Shown: positions 7,432 to 15,131, counted from the stretch's first letter. The stretch: DNA of 36,284 nt from CAZYVA01 sp964650695 (GCA_964650695.1 CAZYVA010000010.1:1-36284); one strand, 5' to 3'. Program-made: numbers and translations. The notes: a model not told the origin generated them from the sequence alone.

Positions 7432-8925
7432 TTAAGCCTCGGATTTCAGGGCTTTGATAAATGCGGCGCATGCGGCAAACATGATAAATATAAACGGGAA
7501 CGCCGCTGCCAGTGATATGGTCTGCAGTGGTTTTAACCCGCCTGCCATCAAAAGCCCGACCGCCATGATGGATTGGATGATCCCCCATAGGACTTTTTTA
7601 CTGTTCGGCGGGTTTTTATCCCCGTCCGATGTCAGCATGGATAATACATAAACGCCTGAATTGGCGGATGTAACAAAAAATGCACACAAAGAAACGATTG
7701 CCACCATACACAGGAAAAACCCAAGCGGGTACTCCCGCAGCACAACGAACAGGCCAACCTCCGGTGATGCCGCCGCTTCCTGTAAGGCCTCAATCGCGAG
7801 GATCCCTTTCTCACCCAGGTTAATCCCAAGGCTTCCGAATACCGAACCCCACACGCAGGATGCGAGCGCCGGGACCAATACAACCCCAAGGATAAACTCG
7901 CGTATCGTGCGCCCTTTGGAAATACGCGCCACAAACACGCCGACAAACGGCGCCCACGCGATAAACCATGCCCAATAAAACAATTTCCAATTCCCAAGCC
8001 AGGTATTATCCCCATAGGAACTCACATTCAGGGAATCCTGGACAAAGTTTCCGATGTACTGGCCGATGCCATTGATAAAGCTGTCCAGGATCTCAACCTT
8101 GGGGCCCACGACAAAACATACCGCCAGCAATCCGATCGCCACATAGATATTTGTGTCGGAAATAAATGTAATCCCCTTTTCCAGGCCGGACACTGCCGAA
8201 CCGATGTAAATGACAGACACAACTATTATAATGATAATCTCAACCACAAGCCCGGTCGGAAGCCCGAACAGCTTGTTAAAGCCGGCTTCGATCTGCAGGG
8301 TGCCAAGCCCCAGCGACGTGACAACGCCTGCAACCGTTGCAAATACCGCCAGGATATCAACCAGCTTGCCAAGCCATCCTTCTGCCCGTTTCTCCCCGAT
8401 CACCGGGACCAGGATACTGCTGATCAGCCCTTTTTTTCCTTTGCGGAACATAAAGTACGCCAGAGACAATCCGATCACCGCATAATTCGCCCACGGCAGG
8501 ATCCCCCAGTGCATGAAAAAGGACCGCATGGCAAAATCCGCTGCCTCCGGCGTCGCCCCCTCCATCCCAACCGGATACAGATAATGGGTCAAAGGTTCCG
8601 CAACACCGTAAAATACAAGGCCAACTCCCATACCGCACCCGAAAAGCAGCCCAAACCATGTCAGGTTCTTATATTCCGGCCTGGAGTCATCGCCTCCCAG
8701 CCGGATGCGCCCGAACTTTCCAAACGCTACATAAAGGTCAAATGCCAGAAAGACCAGCATACAGATCAGATACAGCCACGCAAAATCATTCGTCAAAAAC
8801 GCAAATATTGTATTTGCCGCCACCGTGAAGCTTCCATTGAATGCAACGGACCAGACCGCGATCACAGCAACCAACGCCAGCGAAATATAAAAGACGGCTT
8901 TACTCGGATTTTCTTTTTTTTCCAT
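7432..8925 (-). CDS. BCCT-family transporter, probable glycine betaine uptake
   Basis: 497 residues with the 12-helix BCCT layout. It shows the glycine-rich segment FGCGMGVGLVFYGVAEPL (95-112) and the family signature LFYWAWFIAWAPFVGVF (315-331), whose tryptophans line the quaternary-ammonium site. BCCT carriers move betaine, choline or carnitine, usually with Na+ or H+ or by exchange. Its place inside the grd operon (34 nt after grdH, 90 nt before grdA) implies it imports the reductase substrate; betaine is the most likely, choline or carnitine the alternatives. Start 8925 (MEKKENPSK) has GGAGGA 8 nt upstream; an earlier in-frame ATG overlaps the end of grdH and is less likely. There is no long C-terminal osmosensory extension, which suits a catabolic rather than osmotic role. 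Confidence 0.92.
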   Translation of the reverse strand: MEKKENPSKAVFYISLALVAVIAVWSVAFNGSFTVAANTIFAFLTNDFAWLYLICMLVFLAFDLYVAFGKFGRIRLGGDDSRPEYKNLTWFGLLFGCGMGVGLVFYGVAEPLTHYLYPVGMEGATPEAADFAMRSFFMHWGILPWANYAVIGLSLAYFMFRKGKKGLISSILVPVIGEKRAEGWLGKLVDILAVFATVAGVVTSLGLGTLQIEAGFNKLFGLPTGLVVEIIIIIVVSVIYIGSAVSGLEKGITFISDTNIYVAIGLLAVCFVVGPKVEILDSFINGIGQYIGNFVQDSLNVSSYGDNTWLGNWKLFYWAWFIAWAPFVGVFVARISKGRTIREFILGVVLVPALASCVWGSVFGSLGINLGEKGILAIEALQEAAASPEVGLFVVLREYPLGFFLCMVAIVSLCAFFVTSANSGVYVLSMLTSDGDKNPPNSKKVLWGIIQSIMAVGLLMAGGLKPLQTISLAAAFPFIFIMFAACAAFIKALKSEA

Positions 8926-8959
8926 GTACAATCTCCTCCAAACTCTGTAAACACAATTG

Positions 8960-10270
8960 CTATACACGGAATACCGTCTGCTCTTTCACGTCGCAAGCCA
9001 GCGCTTCAAGCGCTACCCTTGTCCTGTGTAGACGGAGCTTCCACTGATCCTCCTTCGGTGTACTGGGATCCCCCAGAGGATATGGGATCGATATAGTCGG
9101 TACGATCCTGTTTGCCCCGACGGTCTTGGCAACCGGGACCAGGTTACACATCTGTACGATCGGGAATCCTGCCCTCTCGATCTCTTTTACCATCTTTGCA
9201 CCGCAACGAGTGCAGGTGCCTCATGTGGAGACGAGGATACAGCCGTTTACATGATCCTCTTCCAGATGCGGGATGATCTCCCTTGCCATTCTCGCCGCCT
9301 CAGATTCCGTCGTCCCAGTCCCAACCGTCGAATAGAAATACGGATGCAGGCTCCCGTAGACGCCTTCTGCCAATAGCTCTTTTAATGCATCCACGGGTGT
9401 GATTACATTCGGTTCAGCATCCGCCGCTGCCGGGTCAAAGCCTGCGTGGATGGTCTTATATTCACCGCCCTTCAATGCCTTATCCCCGGAGATGTCATAT
9501 CTGCCCCATCTGGTCGCTGACGCGGACTGGATACGGTCCGGATTATCTACCGGGACGATGCCGCCTGTCGTGAGGAGCGCGATCCTTGCCTCGCTAAGAT
9601 TCGCGATGGCAGGCGCGATCGGCACACGGTCGATCTTCGGGATCGGAAGTTCGGATACGAACAGCTCGCCATTCAGCTTCTTTAACAGCATATCAACCAT
9701 ACGCTCTGAAGCTGGTTTCATGTCCTTTCTCCATGCCTGGTGGCGGATCCCTCTCGGAAAATATCCTTCCTCAGAGGCCGGGCCCACCGGCTCGCCGGCT
9801 AGGATCTTTTTCGCCACATTTGCCATCGCCTTCACATCTTTACGCATTTTAGAAGCAATATTCCCGCCCTTTAAGATGTACATATCCTTCTTGAACATAT
9901 CTACGCCCGGCGTCTCCTCGTTCATGGAGGTTACAACCGGAACGCCGAATTTTTCTTTTACCGCCTTACAGATCGTCCCGCATGCCACGGTATAACGGCC
10001 TGCCTGGAACGCCGGCCCTGCCAGGAAAAGATCCATCTCCTTCCCTTCCAGCATGCCAAGGATCCGATCAACGGCCTCATCCGTATTCGAACCCATATAA
10101 TTGTCGCCGCAGATCACTGTATGGGTTACCTCCGCCATTCCGTTTAATTCTTTTGCAAACTGCATCGCCGGGCCAACCTGTCCTTCATGGATCTCCGGCT
10201 CCACGCCCGCTTTATCCTCCCCGCCAATCTGACCGAAGAACTGATTTACATATAAAATCACTTTTTTCAT
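8960..10270 (-). CDS. grdH: GrdB/F/H-type selenoprotein, substrate-specific subunit of protein B, probably betaine type (in-frame UGA = Sec350)
   Basis: Substrate-binding selenoprotein of the reductase complex: its selenol attacks the substrate carbon, giving Se-carboxymethyl-selenocysteine and releasing the amine. 436 residues counting selenocysteine. Reading from MKKVILYVNQFFGQIGGEDK, the frame reaches HVNGCILVST, then UGA (9221-9223), then GTCTRCGAKMVKEIERAG, ending EQTVFRV. Sec-x2-Cys-x2-Cys is the family motif, and 350 is the expected Sec position. Start 10270 has AAGGAGGT 7 nt upstream; a TTG two codons earlier is unlikely. It lies 13 nt after grdI, with the ribosome-binding site overlapping the grdI stop. 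The H (betaine) assignment rather than B (glycine) or F (sarcosine) is inferred from the BCCT gene and the grdI features. Confidence 0.9.
9198..9219 (-). promoter_or_regulatory. SECIS-like hairpin directly after the grdH UGA
   Basis: One nucleotide after UGA the mRNA can form GCACC, a bulged U, GCA, loop CUCGU, UGC, GGUGC: eight base pairs with a single bulged U and a five-base loop. This matches the bacterial SECIS layout (a short hairpin just 3' of the UGA with a bulged U), which binds SelB. Part of the sequence is also fixed by the coded Gly-Thr-Cys-Thr-Arg-Cys-Gly motif, so the match is suggestive only. Confidence 0.6.
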
Positions 10271-10283
10271 TGTCAAGACCTCC

Positions 10284-11609
10284 TTAAAATTCCATCATCT
10301 GTTTCGGCGACCACCCGCATACCTGGTCCCCACAGAACACACCGTTGTTTTCAAGGATGATCGAACCATCCTCCCTGACAGACGGGCCAAGCAGCTCATC
10401 ATAGCTCCATCCGCCGGAATTTCCATCTCTTGCGAGGGCTTCCAGTTCTCCAAGCACAGTTTCCATCGGCGGAAGCTCAATAAGTTCCCCTACATTTCCA
10501 CATGAAACAATCGCGTCGCATTTCTCATCCAGCGTAACCAGCGGCTGGCCATGTCCGTCACGCCCTGTACTTTCATTGGTAACGCCGACAGTCTTGATCC
10601 CTGCGTCCTCAAGGGCAACCAGGCACCCTACAAAATCCGCGTCCGGATTGCCATAGCCTTCCTCGGCCACAACCGCGCCGTCCGCGCCAAGGCTTTTTGC
10701 AATCTGCGCTACATACAGAGCCGCACGTTCTTTTTGCTCCAGCGCAACATTCAAGTTGGACATGATGACACCGAGGAAATTAATCGTCTTTCCATGTTCA
10801 TCCATAAGCGCCCTCAGATTCGGGGTATTCTGCATATCGTAGGTTGACCACTTGGACGATACCGGCATAAAGCTTCCAGATACGATCGCGCCGTCCAGGA
10901 TCTCCGTCGGGCTCATCACGGTCGGGAGCATATGGTTCGTATCCCATCCATATACGAGGTCGTTGTACCCCATAGCCTCCATCTGGGACTGGGGCTGCAT
11001 CACATATACAACGGATGGCAGCTCTTCGATCTTTGCCCCACGCCGGATCATAGGCGTTGTTTCATAAATATCCCTGTCCTCCGGATCCAGGTCCTTCACG
11101 CAGGATCCGATAAACTCCGCCAGTTTATGTCCGGCTCTTCTGAGCGCGTCATTCTTCTTCTGCTGCTCATGCCTCTCAAATTCTTCGTTTGTATCGGCAA
11201 CCAGAACGATATTATTCAACTGGCCAAAATATGTAAGCTTCTGCCCTTCGCCGCTCATATCGATAATGCCGTCCTGGAACCCGCCCCAGTGCCTTCCGAC
11301 GACCAGCACGCTGCAATTCTTCAGTGCATGGAGCACGCCGTCTCCCGCAGGCGCCAGCTCACTTGTGTAGCCAGGGAATAACCCGCGCCCGTCTAACCTT
11401 ACTCTTGGCTCAATCGCTTCTTTTACTGGGCACATGCGGATCTTATCCCCCGGTTTCGCAATATACATCCCAGCTTCCGTGATCCTGTCATCTTCAAGGA
11501 TGTATTTCAACGCATCATCCTTATTGACTGTCAGGATGCCATTTTTAAACGACAGTTCATCCCCGAAGACAATATCTTTGACATAAAAATTCCCAATCTC
11601 CAGCCTCAT
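10284..11609 (-). CDS. grdI: GrdE/G/I-type subunit of reductase protein B, probably betaine type (GrdI)
   Basis: 441 residues, usual for this family; partner of the GrdB/F/H selenoprotein. Starts MRLEIGNFYVKDIVFGDE and ends CGDQVCGWSPKQMMEF, with the conserved centre EILDGAIVSGSFMPVSSKWSTYD (about 236-258) and INFLGVIMSNLNVALEQKERAA. Known GrdE is a proprotein that cuts itself at an Asn-Cys site near residue 242 to make a pyruvoyl group. Here the matching region has no Asn-Cys (residues 245-250 read G-S-F-M-P-V), so it is probably not cleaved. Betaine has no free amine for a Schiff base, so this fits a betaine enzyme. Start 11609 has AAGGAGG 5 nt upstream; a GTG at 11624 is rejected. First gene of the operon. 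Confidence 0.88.
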   Translation of the reverse strand: MRLEIGNFYVKDIVFGDELSFKNGILTVNKDDALKYILEDDRITEAGMYIAKPGDKIRMCPVKEAIEPRVRLDGRGLFPGYTSELAPAGDGVLHALKNCSVLVVGRHWGGFQDGIIDMSGEGQKLTYFGQLNNIVLVADTNEEFERHEQQKKNDALRRAGHKLAEFIGSCVKDLDPEDRDIYETTPMIRRGAKIEELPSVVYVMQPQSQMEAMGYNDLVYGWDTNHMLPTVMSPTEILDGAIVSGSFMPVSSKWSTYDMQNTPNLRALMDEHGKTINFLGVIMSNLNVALEQKERAALYVAQIAKSLGADGAVVAEEGYGNPDADFVGCLVALEDAGIKTVGVTNESTGRDGHGQPLVTLDEKCDAIVSCGNVGELIELPPMETVLGELEALARDGNSGGWSYDELLGPSVREDGSIILENNGVFCGDQVCGWSPKQMMEF

Positions 11610-11680
11610 CGTTTCCTCCTTCACGGATGCTCATTGAAAATAGATGATTTCAATAAGCAATTTAACTATGTTTTTTAGTT

Positions 11681-11696
11681 ACTAAGCGCGCTTATT
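11681..11696. promoter_or_regulatory. Operator 1, palindromic regulator site
   Basis: ACTAAGCGCGCTTATT, with a perfect 12-bp palindrome TAAGCGCGCTTA at 11683-11694. It abuts or overlaps the -10 of the grdI promoter. The whole 16-bp site is the exact reverse complement of operator 2, centres 41 bp apart (about four helical turns). Probably bound by the adjacent TetR-family protein. Confidence 0.75.
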
Positions 11697-11723
11697 TATA
11701 GTTTATGCCCTATAATATACCAA
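11695..11723 (-). promoter_or_regulatory. Promoter of the grdI-grdH-BCCT-grdA operon
   Basis: On the minus strand TTGGTA (11718-11723), a 17-nt spacer, then TATAAA (11695-11700). Both hexamers match consensus at five (-10) or four (-35) of six positions. The promoter lies between the two operators, operator 1 touching the -10 and operator 2 touching the -35, an arrangement suited to repression. Confidence 0.65.
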
Positions 11724-11737
11724 TAAGCGCGCTTAGT
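11722..11737. promoter_or_regulatory. Operator 2, palindromic regulator site
   Basis: AATAAGCGCGCTTAGT, with the same 12-bp palindrome TAAGCGCGCTTA at 11724-11735. It overlaps the -35 end of the grd operon promoter. Confidence 0.75.
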
Positions 11738-11884
11738 GTCAAGGTATTTTCCGAAAAAATTTCGTTCACCAAAATTTTTATGCTTATAGAATTTTTTAAT
11801 ATATCTTTTAAAGTTGCAACCGCATGTGTTATGATGCATGTATCAAAGACCTTTAGCCCTTATGATTGTGGAACAGGAGGATAT

Positions 11885-12535
11885 ATGGAACAAGACAAAG
11901 TTTTGATGAAACAGCAGAACACGGTCCGTTTTATTGAAGCCACACGGGAACTGATGGACACAGAAGGGTTAAATAAGCTGTCTGTCCGTAAGATTGCTGA
12001 AAAAGCGGGATTCCACAACTCCACGATCTATCTTTATTTCAAGGACGTGGATGAACTGATCCTGCTGGCTTCCCTGAAGCATTTCAACGGCTACAGCACC
12101 GCCCTCGCGAAGCAGAACGATAAAAATATGGCTGCATACGAAAACTTCTTATCAATCTGGAAGTTTTTCTCTGAGTCCGCTTTTGAGAAACCAGAAATAT
12201 TCTATAATTTTTTCTTCGGAAAACACAGCGATGAGCTGACGGAAATTTTCGAGCGTTATTATGATTTGTTCCCTGATGAAAAAGCGATTTACCGCGAGGA
12301 CATCCAAAGCATGTATTTCGGAAAGGATATATACGAACGATGTTTCCTGATCCTGAAACCGCTTCTGAAGGAGAAAAATCTCCGCTTGACCGAGGATAAC
12401 CTTGATATGGTCAATGACATTACTGTTGGGTATCTGAAATATCTCTTGGAACAGAAATGCCTGTCCCCAGCCCTTCCTGCAGAAACATTTACACAAAAAA
12501 TGCTCTCTATGATCCGGTATATGGTTGAGAAATAA
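11885..12535 (+). CDS. TetR/AcrR-family transcriptional regulator of the grd operon
   Basis: 216 residues. The N-terminal DNA-binding domain (about 10-58) has the TetR helix-turn-helix KLSVRKIAEKAGFHNSTIYLYF at 31-52, then a helical ligand-binding/dimerisation domain rich in aromatic residues. Start 11885 (MEQDKVLMKQQ) is chosen because AGGAGG lies 4 nt upstream; the frame is open further upstream but has no ribosome-binding site there. It is divergent from grdI, and the 276-nt gap holds two identical palindromes that are natural TetR-type operators. I infer it represses (or conditionally activates) the reductase operon, with a ligand such as betaine or a metabolite; the ligand is unknown. 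It is relatively AT-rich compared with its neighbours. Confidence 0.88.
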   Translation: MEQDKVLMKQQNTVRFIEATRELMDTEGLNKLSVRKIAEKAGFHNSTIYLYFKDVDELILLASLKHFNGYSTALAKQNDKNMAAYENFLSIWKFFSESAFEKPEIFYNFFFGKHSDELTEIFERYYDLFPDEKAIYREDIQSMYFGKDIYERCFLILKPLLKEKNLRLTEDNLDMVNDITVGYLKYLLEQKCLSPALPAETFTQKMLSMIRYMVEK

Positions 12536-12575
12536 CGAAACGGGGCTGTGAAAGAATGTAGCTCATCTATAAAAA

Positions 12576-12617
12576 GGGCTGTGAAAAATGACGATCTCAT
12601 TTTTCACAGCCCCTTTT
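12576..12617. terminator. Strong bidirectional terminator between tetR and groEL
   Basis: A 16-bp perfect stem (12576-12591 with 12597-12612), five-base loop CGATC, flanked by A5 on the left and CTTTT on the right, so it can stop transcription from both sides. A partial copy of the left arm lies at 12542-12553 (GGGGCTGTGAAA) and can pair with 12602-12613 instead. Confidence 0.8.
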
Positions 12618-12688
12618 CATTACAGACACTCAAACAACTCTTTGTGACGCCAGGCTGCCGAGAGCAACCTGCTTTTTCCCCACAGGTT

Positions 12689-14317
12689 TTACATCATACC
12701 CATGCCGCCGCCTGCGCCGCCTGCCGGCATAGCCGGGGTTTCTTCTTTGATATTTGCAACAACCGCTTCTGTCGTGAGCAGCGTGGACGCCACGCTGGTC
12801 GCGTTCTGAAGGGCGCTTCTTGACACCTTTGCCGGATCCAGGATCCCGCTTTCCACCATATCGACATACGTCTCCGTGAGTACGTCAAAGCCAATCCCCT
12901 TTTCCGACTCGGCCACTTTATTGATGATGACAGAGCCTTCCAAGCCTGCGTTCGCCGCGATATGGTACAGTGGGGACTCCAGCGCCTTAAGCACAACATT
13001 TGCGCCTGTCTTCTCATCGCCGGTCAGCCCTTCCGCCATCTTCGACACTTCTTTTGCCGCATGGATATAAACCGAGCCGCCGCCGCAGATGATGCCTTCT
13101 TCCACAGCCGCCCTTGTCGCCGCGAGCGCGTCCTCCATATGAAGCTTCGCTTCTTTCATCTCTGTCTCCGTAGCCGCGCCTACACGGATGACCGCCACGC
13201 CGCCAGACAGCTTCGCCAGCCTCTCCTGGAGCTTCTCACGGTCAAAGTCCGACGTGGTCTCCTCGATCTGGTTCTTGATCTGTGCAATACGATCCGAAAT
13301 GGCTTTCTTGTCGCCCAGGCCGTCTACGATCACCGTGTTTTCCTTTTGGACTTTCACGGATTTCGCACGTCCAAGCTGCTCCATCGTCGTCTCTTTCAAA
13401 TCCATGCCCAGCTCATCGGAAACCACTTCCCCGCCGGTCAGGATCGCGATATCTTTCAGCATCTCTTTCCTACGGTCGCCGTATCCCGGAGCCTTTACCG
13501 CAACAACGTTGAAGGTGCCGCGCAGCTTGTTGACAATCAGGGTCGTCAACGCTTCGCCCTCGATATCCTCCGCGATGATCAGAAGCTTCGCGCCGGACTG
13601 TACAACCTGCTCAAGCAGTGGAAGGATTTCCTGGATGTTGGAAAGCTTTTTGTCGGTGATCAGGATATACGGATCCTCCAGGTTGGCTTCCATCTTATCC
13701 ATGTCTGTTGCCATATACGCGGAAACATATCCACGGTCAAACTGCATGCCTTCCACAAGATCCAGTTCCGTTTTCATCGTCTTGGATTCTTCAATCGTGA
13801 TGACGCCGTCATTGGAAACCTTTTCCATAGCGTCCGCCACCATCTCGCCTACATCGGCATCACCGGCGGAAATCGCGGCAACCTTTGCGATCTGGTCCTT
13901 ACCATTCACCTTGCTGGACATGTTGGCAATCGCTTCCACCGCAGTCTCCGTCGCTTTTTTCATCCCTTTCCTGAGGATGATCGGATTCGCGCCTGCCGCC
14001 AGGTTCTTGATTCCCTCGTGGACCATCGCCTGTGCCAGGACGGTCGCCGTTGTCGTGCCGTCGCCCGCAACATCATTGGTCTTAGACGCCACTTCTTTGA
14101 TAAGCTGCGCGCCCATATTCTCAAATGCATCCTCCAGCTCGATCTCTTTTGCGATCGTGACGCCATCATTGGTGATCAACGGCGAACCGAAAGATTTATC
14201 CAAAACCACATTCCTTCCTTTCGGCCCTAATGTCACCCTCACTGTATCCGCAAGCTGATCCACACCTGACTCCAACGCTGCCCTGGCTTCTGCCCCATAT
14301 TTGATTTCTTTCGCCAT
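12689..14317 (-). CDS. groEL: Chaperonin GroEL
   Basis: 60-kDa chaperonin forming the double-ring folding chamber that works with GroES and ATP. 542 residues, the normal length, from MAKEIKYGAEARAALESG to the usual Gly/Met-rich tail (GGAGGGMGMM). The family signature AAVEEGIICGGGSVYIHA and ATP-binding GDGTTTATVLAQ are present. It is 73 nt after groES in the same transcript, with AGGAGG before the ATG. Regulated by the upstream CIRCE element. Confidence 0.98.
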   Translation of the reverse strand: MAKEIKYGAEARAALESGVDQLADTVRVTLGPKGRNVVLDKSFGSPLITNDGVTIAKEIELEDAFENMGAQLIKEVASKTNDVAGDGTTTATVLAQAMVHEGIKNLAAGANPIILRKGMKKATETAVEAIANMSSKVNGKDQIAKVAAISAGDADVGEMVADAMEKVSNDGVITIEESKTMKTELDLVEGMQFDRGYVSAYMATDMDKMEANLEDPYILITDKKLSNIQEILPLLEQVVQSGAKLLIIAEDIEGEALTTLIVNKLRGTFNVVAVKAPGYGDRRKEMLKDIAILTGGEVVSDELGMDLKETTMEQLGRAKSVKVQKENTVIVDGLGDKKAISDRIAQIKNQIEETTSDFDREKLQERLAKLSGGVAVIRVGAATETEMKEAKLHMEDALAATRAAVEEGIICGGGSVYIHAAKEVSKMAEGLTGDEKTGANVVLKALESPLYHIAANAGLEGSVIINKVAESEKGIGFDVLTETYVDMVESGILDPAKVSRSALQNATSVASTLLTTEAVVANIKEETPAMPAGGAGGGMGMM

Positions 14318-14390
14318 GATAATCTACCTCCTGTTTTTACATGTTATGATTTTCCCGAATCCCGTTCCCTTATACCGGCCGAAGCGGCTA

Positions 14391-14675
14391 TTACTCAACA
14401 ACCGCCAGGATATCATCCTGTTTTACGATGATGTATTTTTCCTCATCCAACTCAACCTCTGTCCCAGCGTACTTTGAATAGATGACGGTCTGTCCGGGCT
14501 TCACATTCATCGGTACCACTTTTCCATCCACGGTCGCCCCCGGCCCTGCAGCGATAACTTCTGCCTGCTGCGGTTTCTCCTTGGACTGTCCGGGAATCAC
14601 GATCCCTGATTTTGTAGTCTCTTCCGCCTCTGCCTGCTTCAGCACAATCCTGTCACCTAATGGTACTAATTTCAT
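14391..14675 (-). CDS. groES: Co-chaperonin GroES
   Basis: 94-residue lid of the GroEL chamber (heptamer). Starts MKLVPLGDRIVLKQAEAEE, contains the mobile-loop segment ETTKSGIVIPGQSKEKPQQ and ends YIIVKQDDILAVVE, all typical. First gene of groESL, with AGGAGG before the start. Confidence 0.98.
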   Translation of the reverse strand: MKLVPLGDRIVLKQAEAEETTKSGIVIPGQSKEKPQQAEVIAAGPGATVDGKVVPMNVKPGQTVIYSKYAGTEVELDEEKYIIVKQDDILAVVE

Positions 14676-14708
14676 ATTCTATTCCTCCTATACATGTTCT
14701 TCGGGTTG

Positions 14709-14735
14709 TTAGCACTCATAAAAAGAGAGTGCTAT
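14709..14735. promoter_or_regulatory. CIRCE element (HrcA operator) of groESL
   Basis: TTAGCACTC, nine bases, GAGTGCTAT: the classic CIRCE inverted repeat with one terminal mismatch. It lies just downstream of the expected transcription start. HrcA binding here represses groESL until heat or unfolded protein titrates the system. hrcA is not in the window. Confidence 0.93.
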
Positions 14736-14751
14736 CAAAACTCTAGTTAAT

Positions 14752-14780
14752 AAAATAGCACTCTCTCTTTATTTTGTCAA
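14752..14780 (-). promoter_or_regulatory. Sigma-A promoter of groESL, overlapped by an extra CIRCE half-site
   Basis: On the minus strand a consensus TTGACA (14775-14780), a 17-nt spacer and TATTTT (14752-14757) preceded by TGC. A further CIRCE-like half-site, ATAGCACTC (14755-14763), overlaps the -10 and forms an inverted repeat with the GAGTGCTAT half of CIRCE, 19 nt away. Confidence 0.7.
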
Positions 14781-14814
14781 CACACTTTTCCATTAGTTTA
14801 CAGGATTTTTAGAT

Positions 14815-15120
14815 TTACATATCTTCCCTGTTATAAAATCCTTTGACAATCCGGAAAACAACGATCTTCCCGCGCCGGTCCCAGTAACGCTCGGTCAGCA
14901 CCCCTTCGCAGGACACGGTCCCTTCCGGTGCATGGATGGTACATTCATACAGGGCATCCAGGGAAAAAAACGGCAATTCCGCCTTTCCTGTCAGTAAATA
15001 GATGCAGCCGCCCTCCTCCTGATACCGTATGATTTTACAGGGATGCGCCGTCTCATCATAAAAACCGCCATCCAGGATAACATGTGTCATCCGAAGCCTG
15101 GCCGGGCAATTTTCATACAT
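14815..15120 (-). CDS. Unknown 101-residue protein co-transcribed with codY
   Basis: I do not recognise a family. The sequence (MYENCPARLRMTHVILDGGF...VFRIVKGFYNRED) alternates short hydrophobic and charged runs, suggesting a compact mainly beta fold. It has no signal peptide or membrane segment, and four scattered cysteines. AAAGGAG lies about 9 nt before the ATG, and the gap after codY is only 11 nt, so it is very probably in the codY transcript. The good ribosome-binding site and tight spacing argue that it is a real gene. The terms in the middle (YLLTGKAELPFFSLDALYECTI) superficially resemble small PilZ/OB-like barrels, but that is not a supported call. Confidence 0.7.
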   Translation of the reverse strand: MYENCPARLRMTHVILDGGFYDETAHPCKIIRYQEEGGCIYLLTGKAELPFFSLDALYECTIHAPEGTVSCEGVLTERYWDRRGKIVVFRIVKGFYNREDM

Positions 15121-15131
15121 AGGCCGCTCCT

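Noticed and set aside
11313..11318. Asn-Cys at residues 98-99 of the GrdI-like protein as the self-cleavage site
   Set aside because: Cleavage there would give a fragment of about 11 kDa. The known site is near residue 242, giving about 25 and 22 kDa.
11760..11884. A promoter for the TetR-family gene
   Set aside because: TATAAT at 11711-11716 and several AT-rich hexamers downstream exist, but none has a convincing -35 at proper spacing on the + strand.
12962..14230. A 422-codon open frame on the + strand opposite groEL
   Set aside because: It mirrors the codon pattern of groEL, has no ribosome-binding site and no family resemblance. The same applies to long + strand frames at 24434-25612 (opposite rnjA) and 28506-29630 (opposite thiI).
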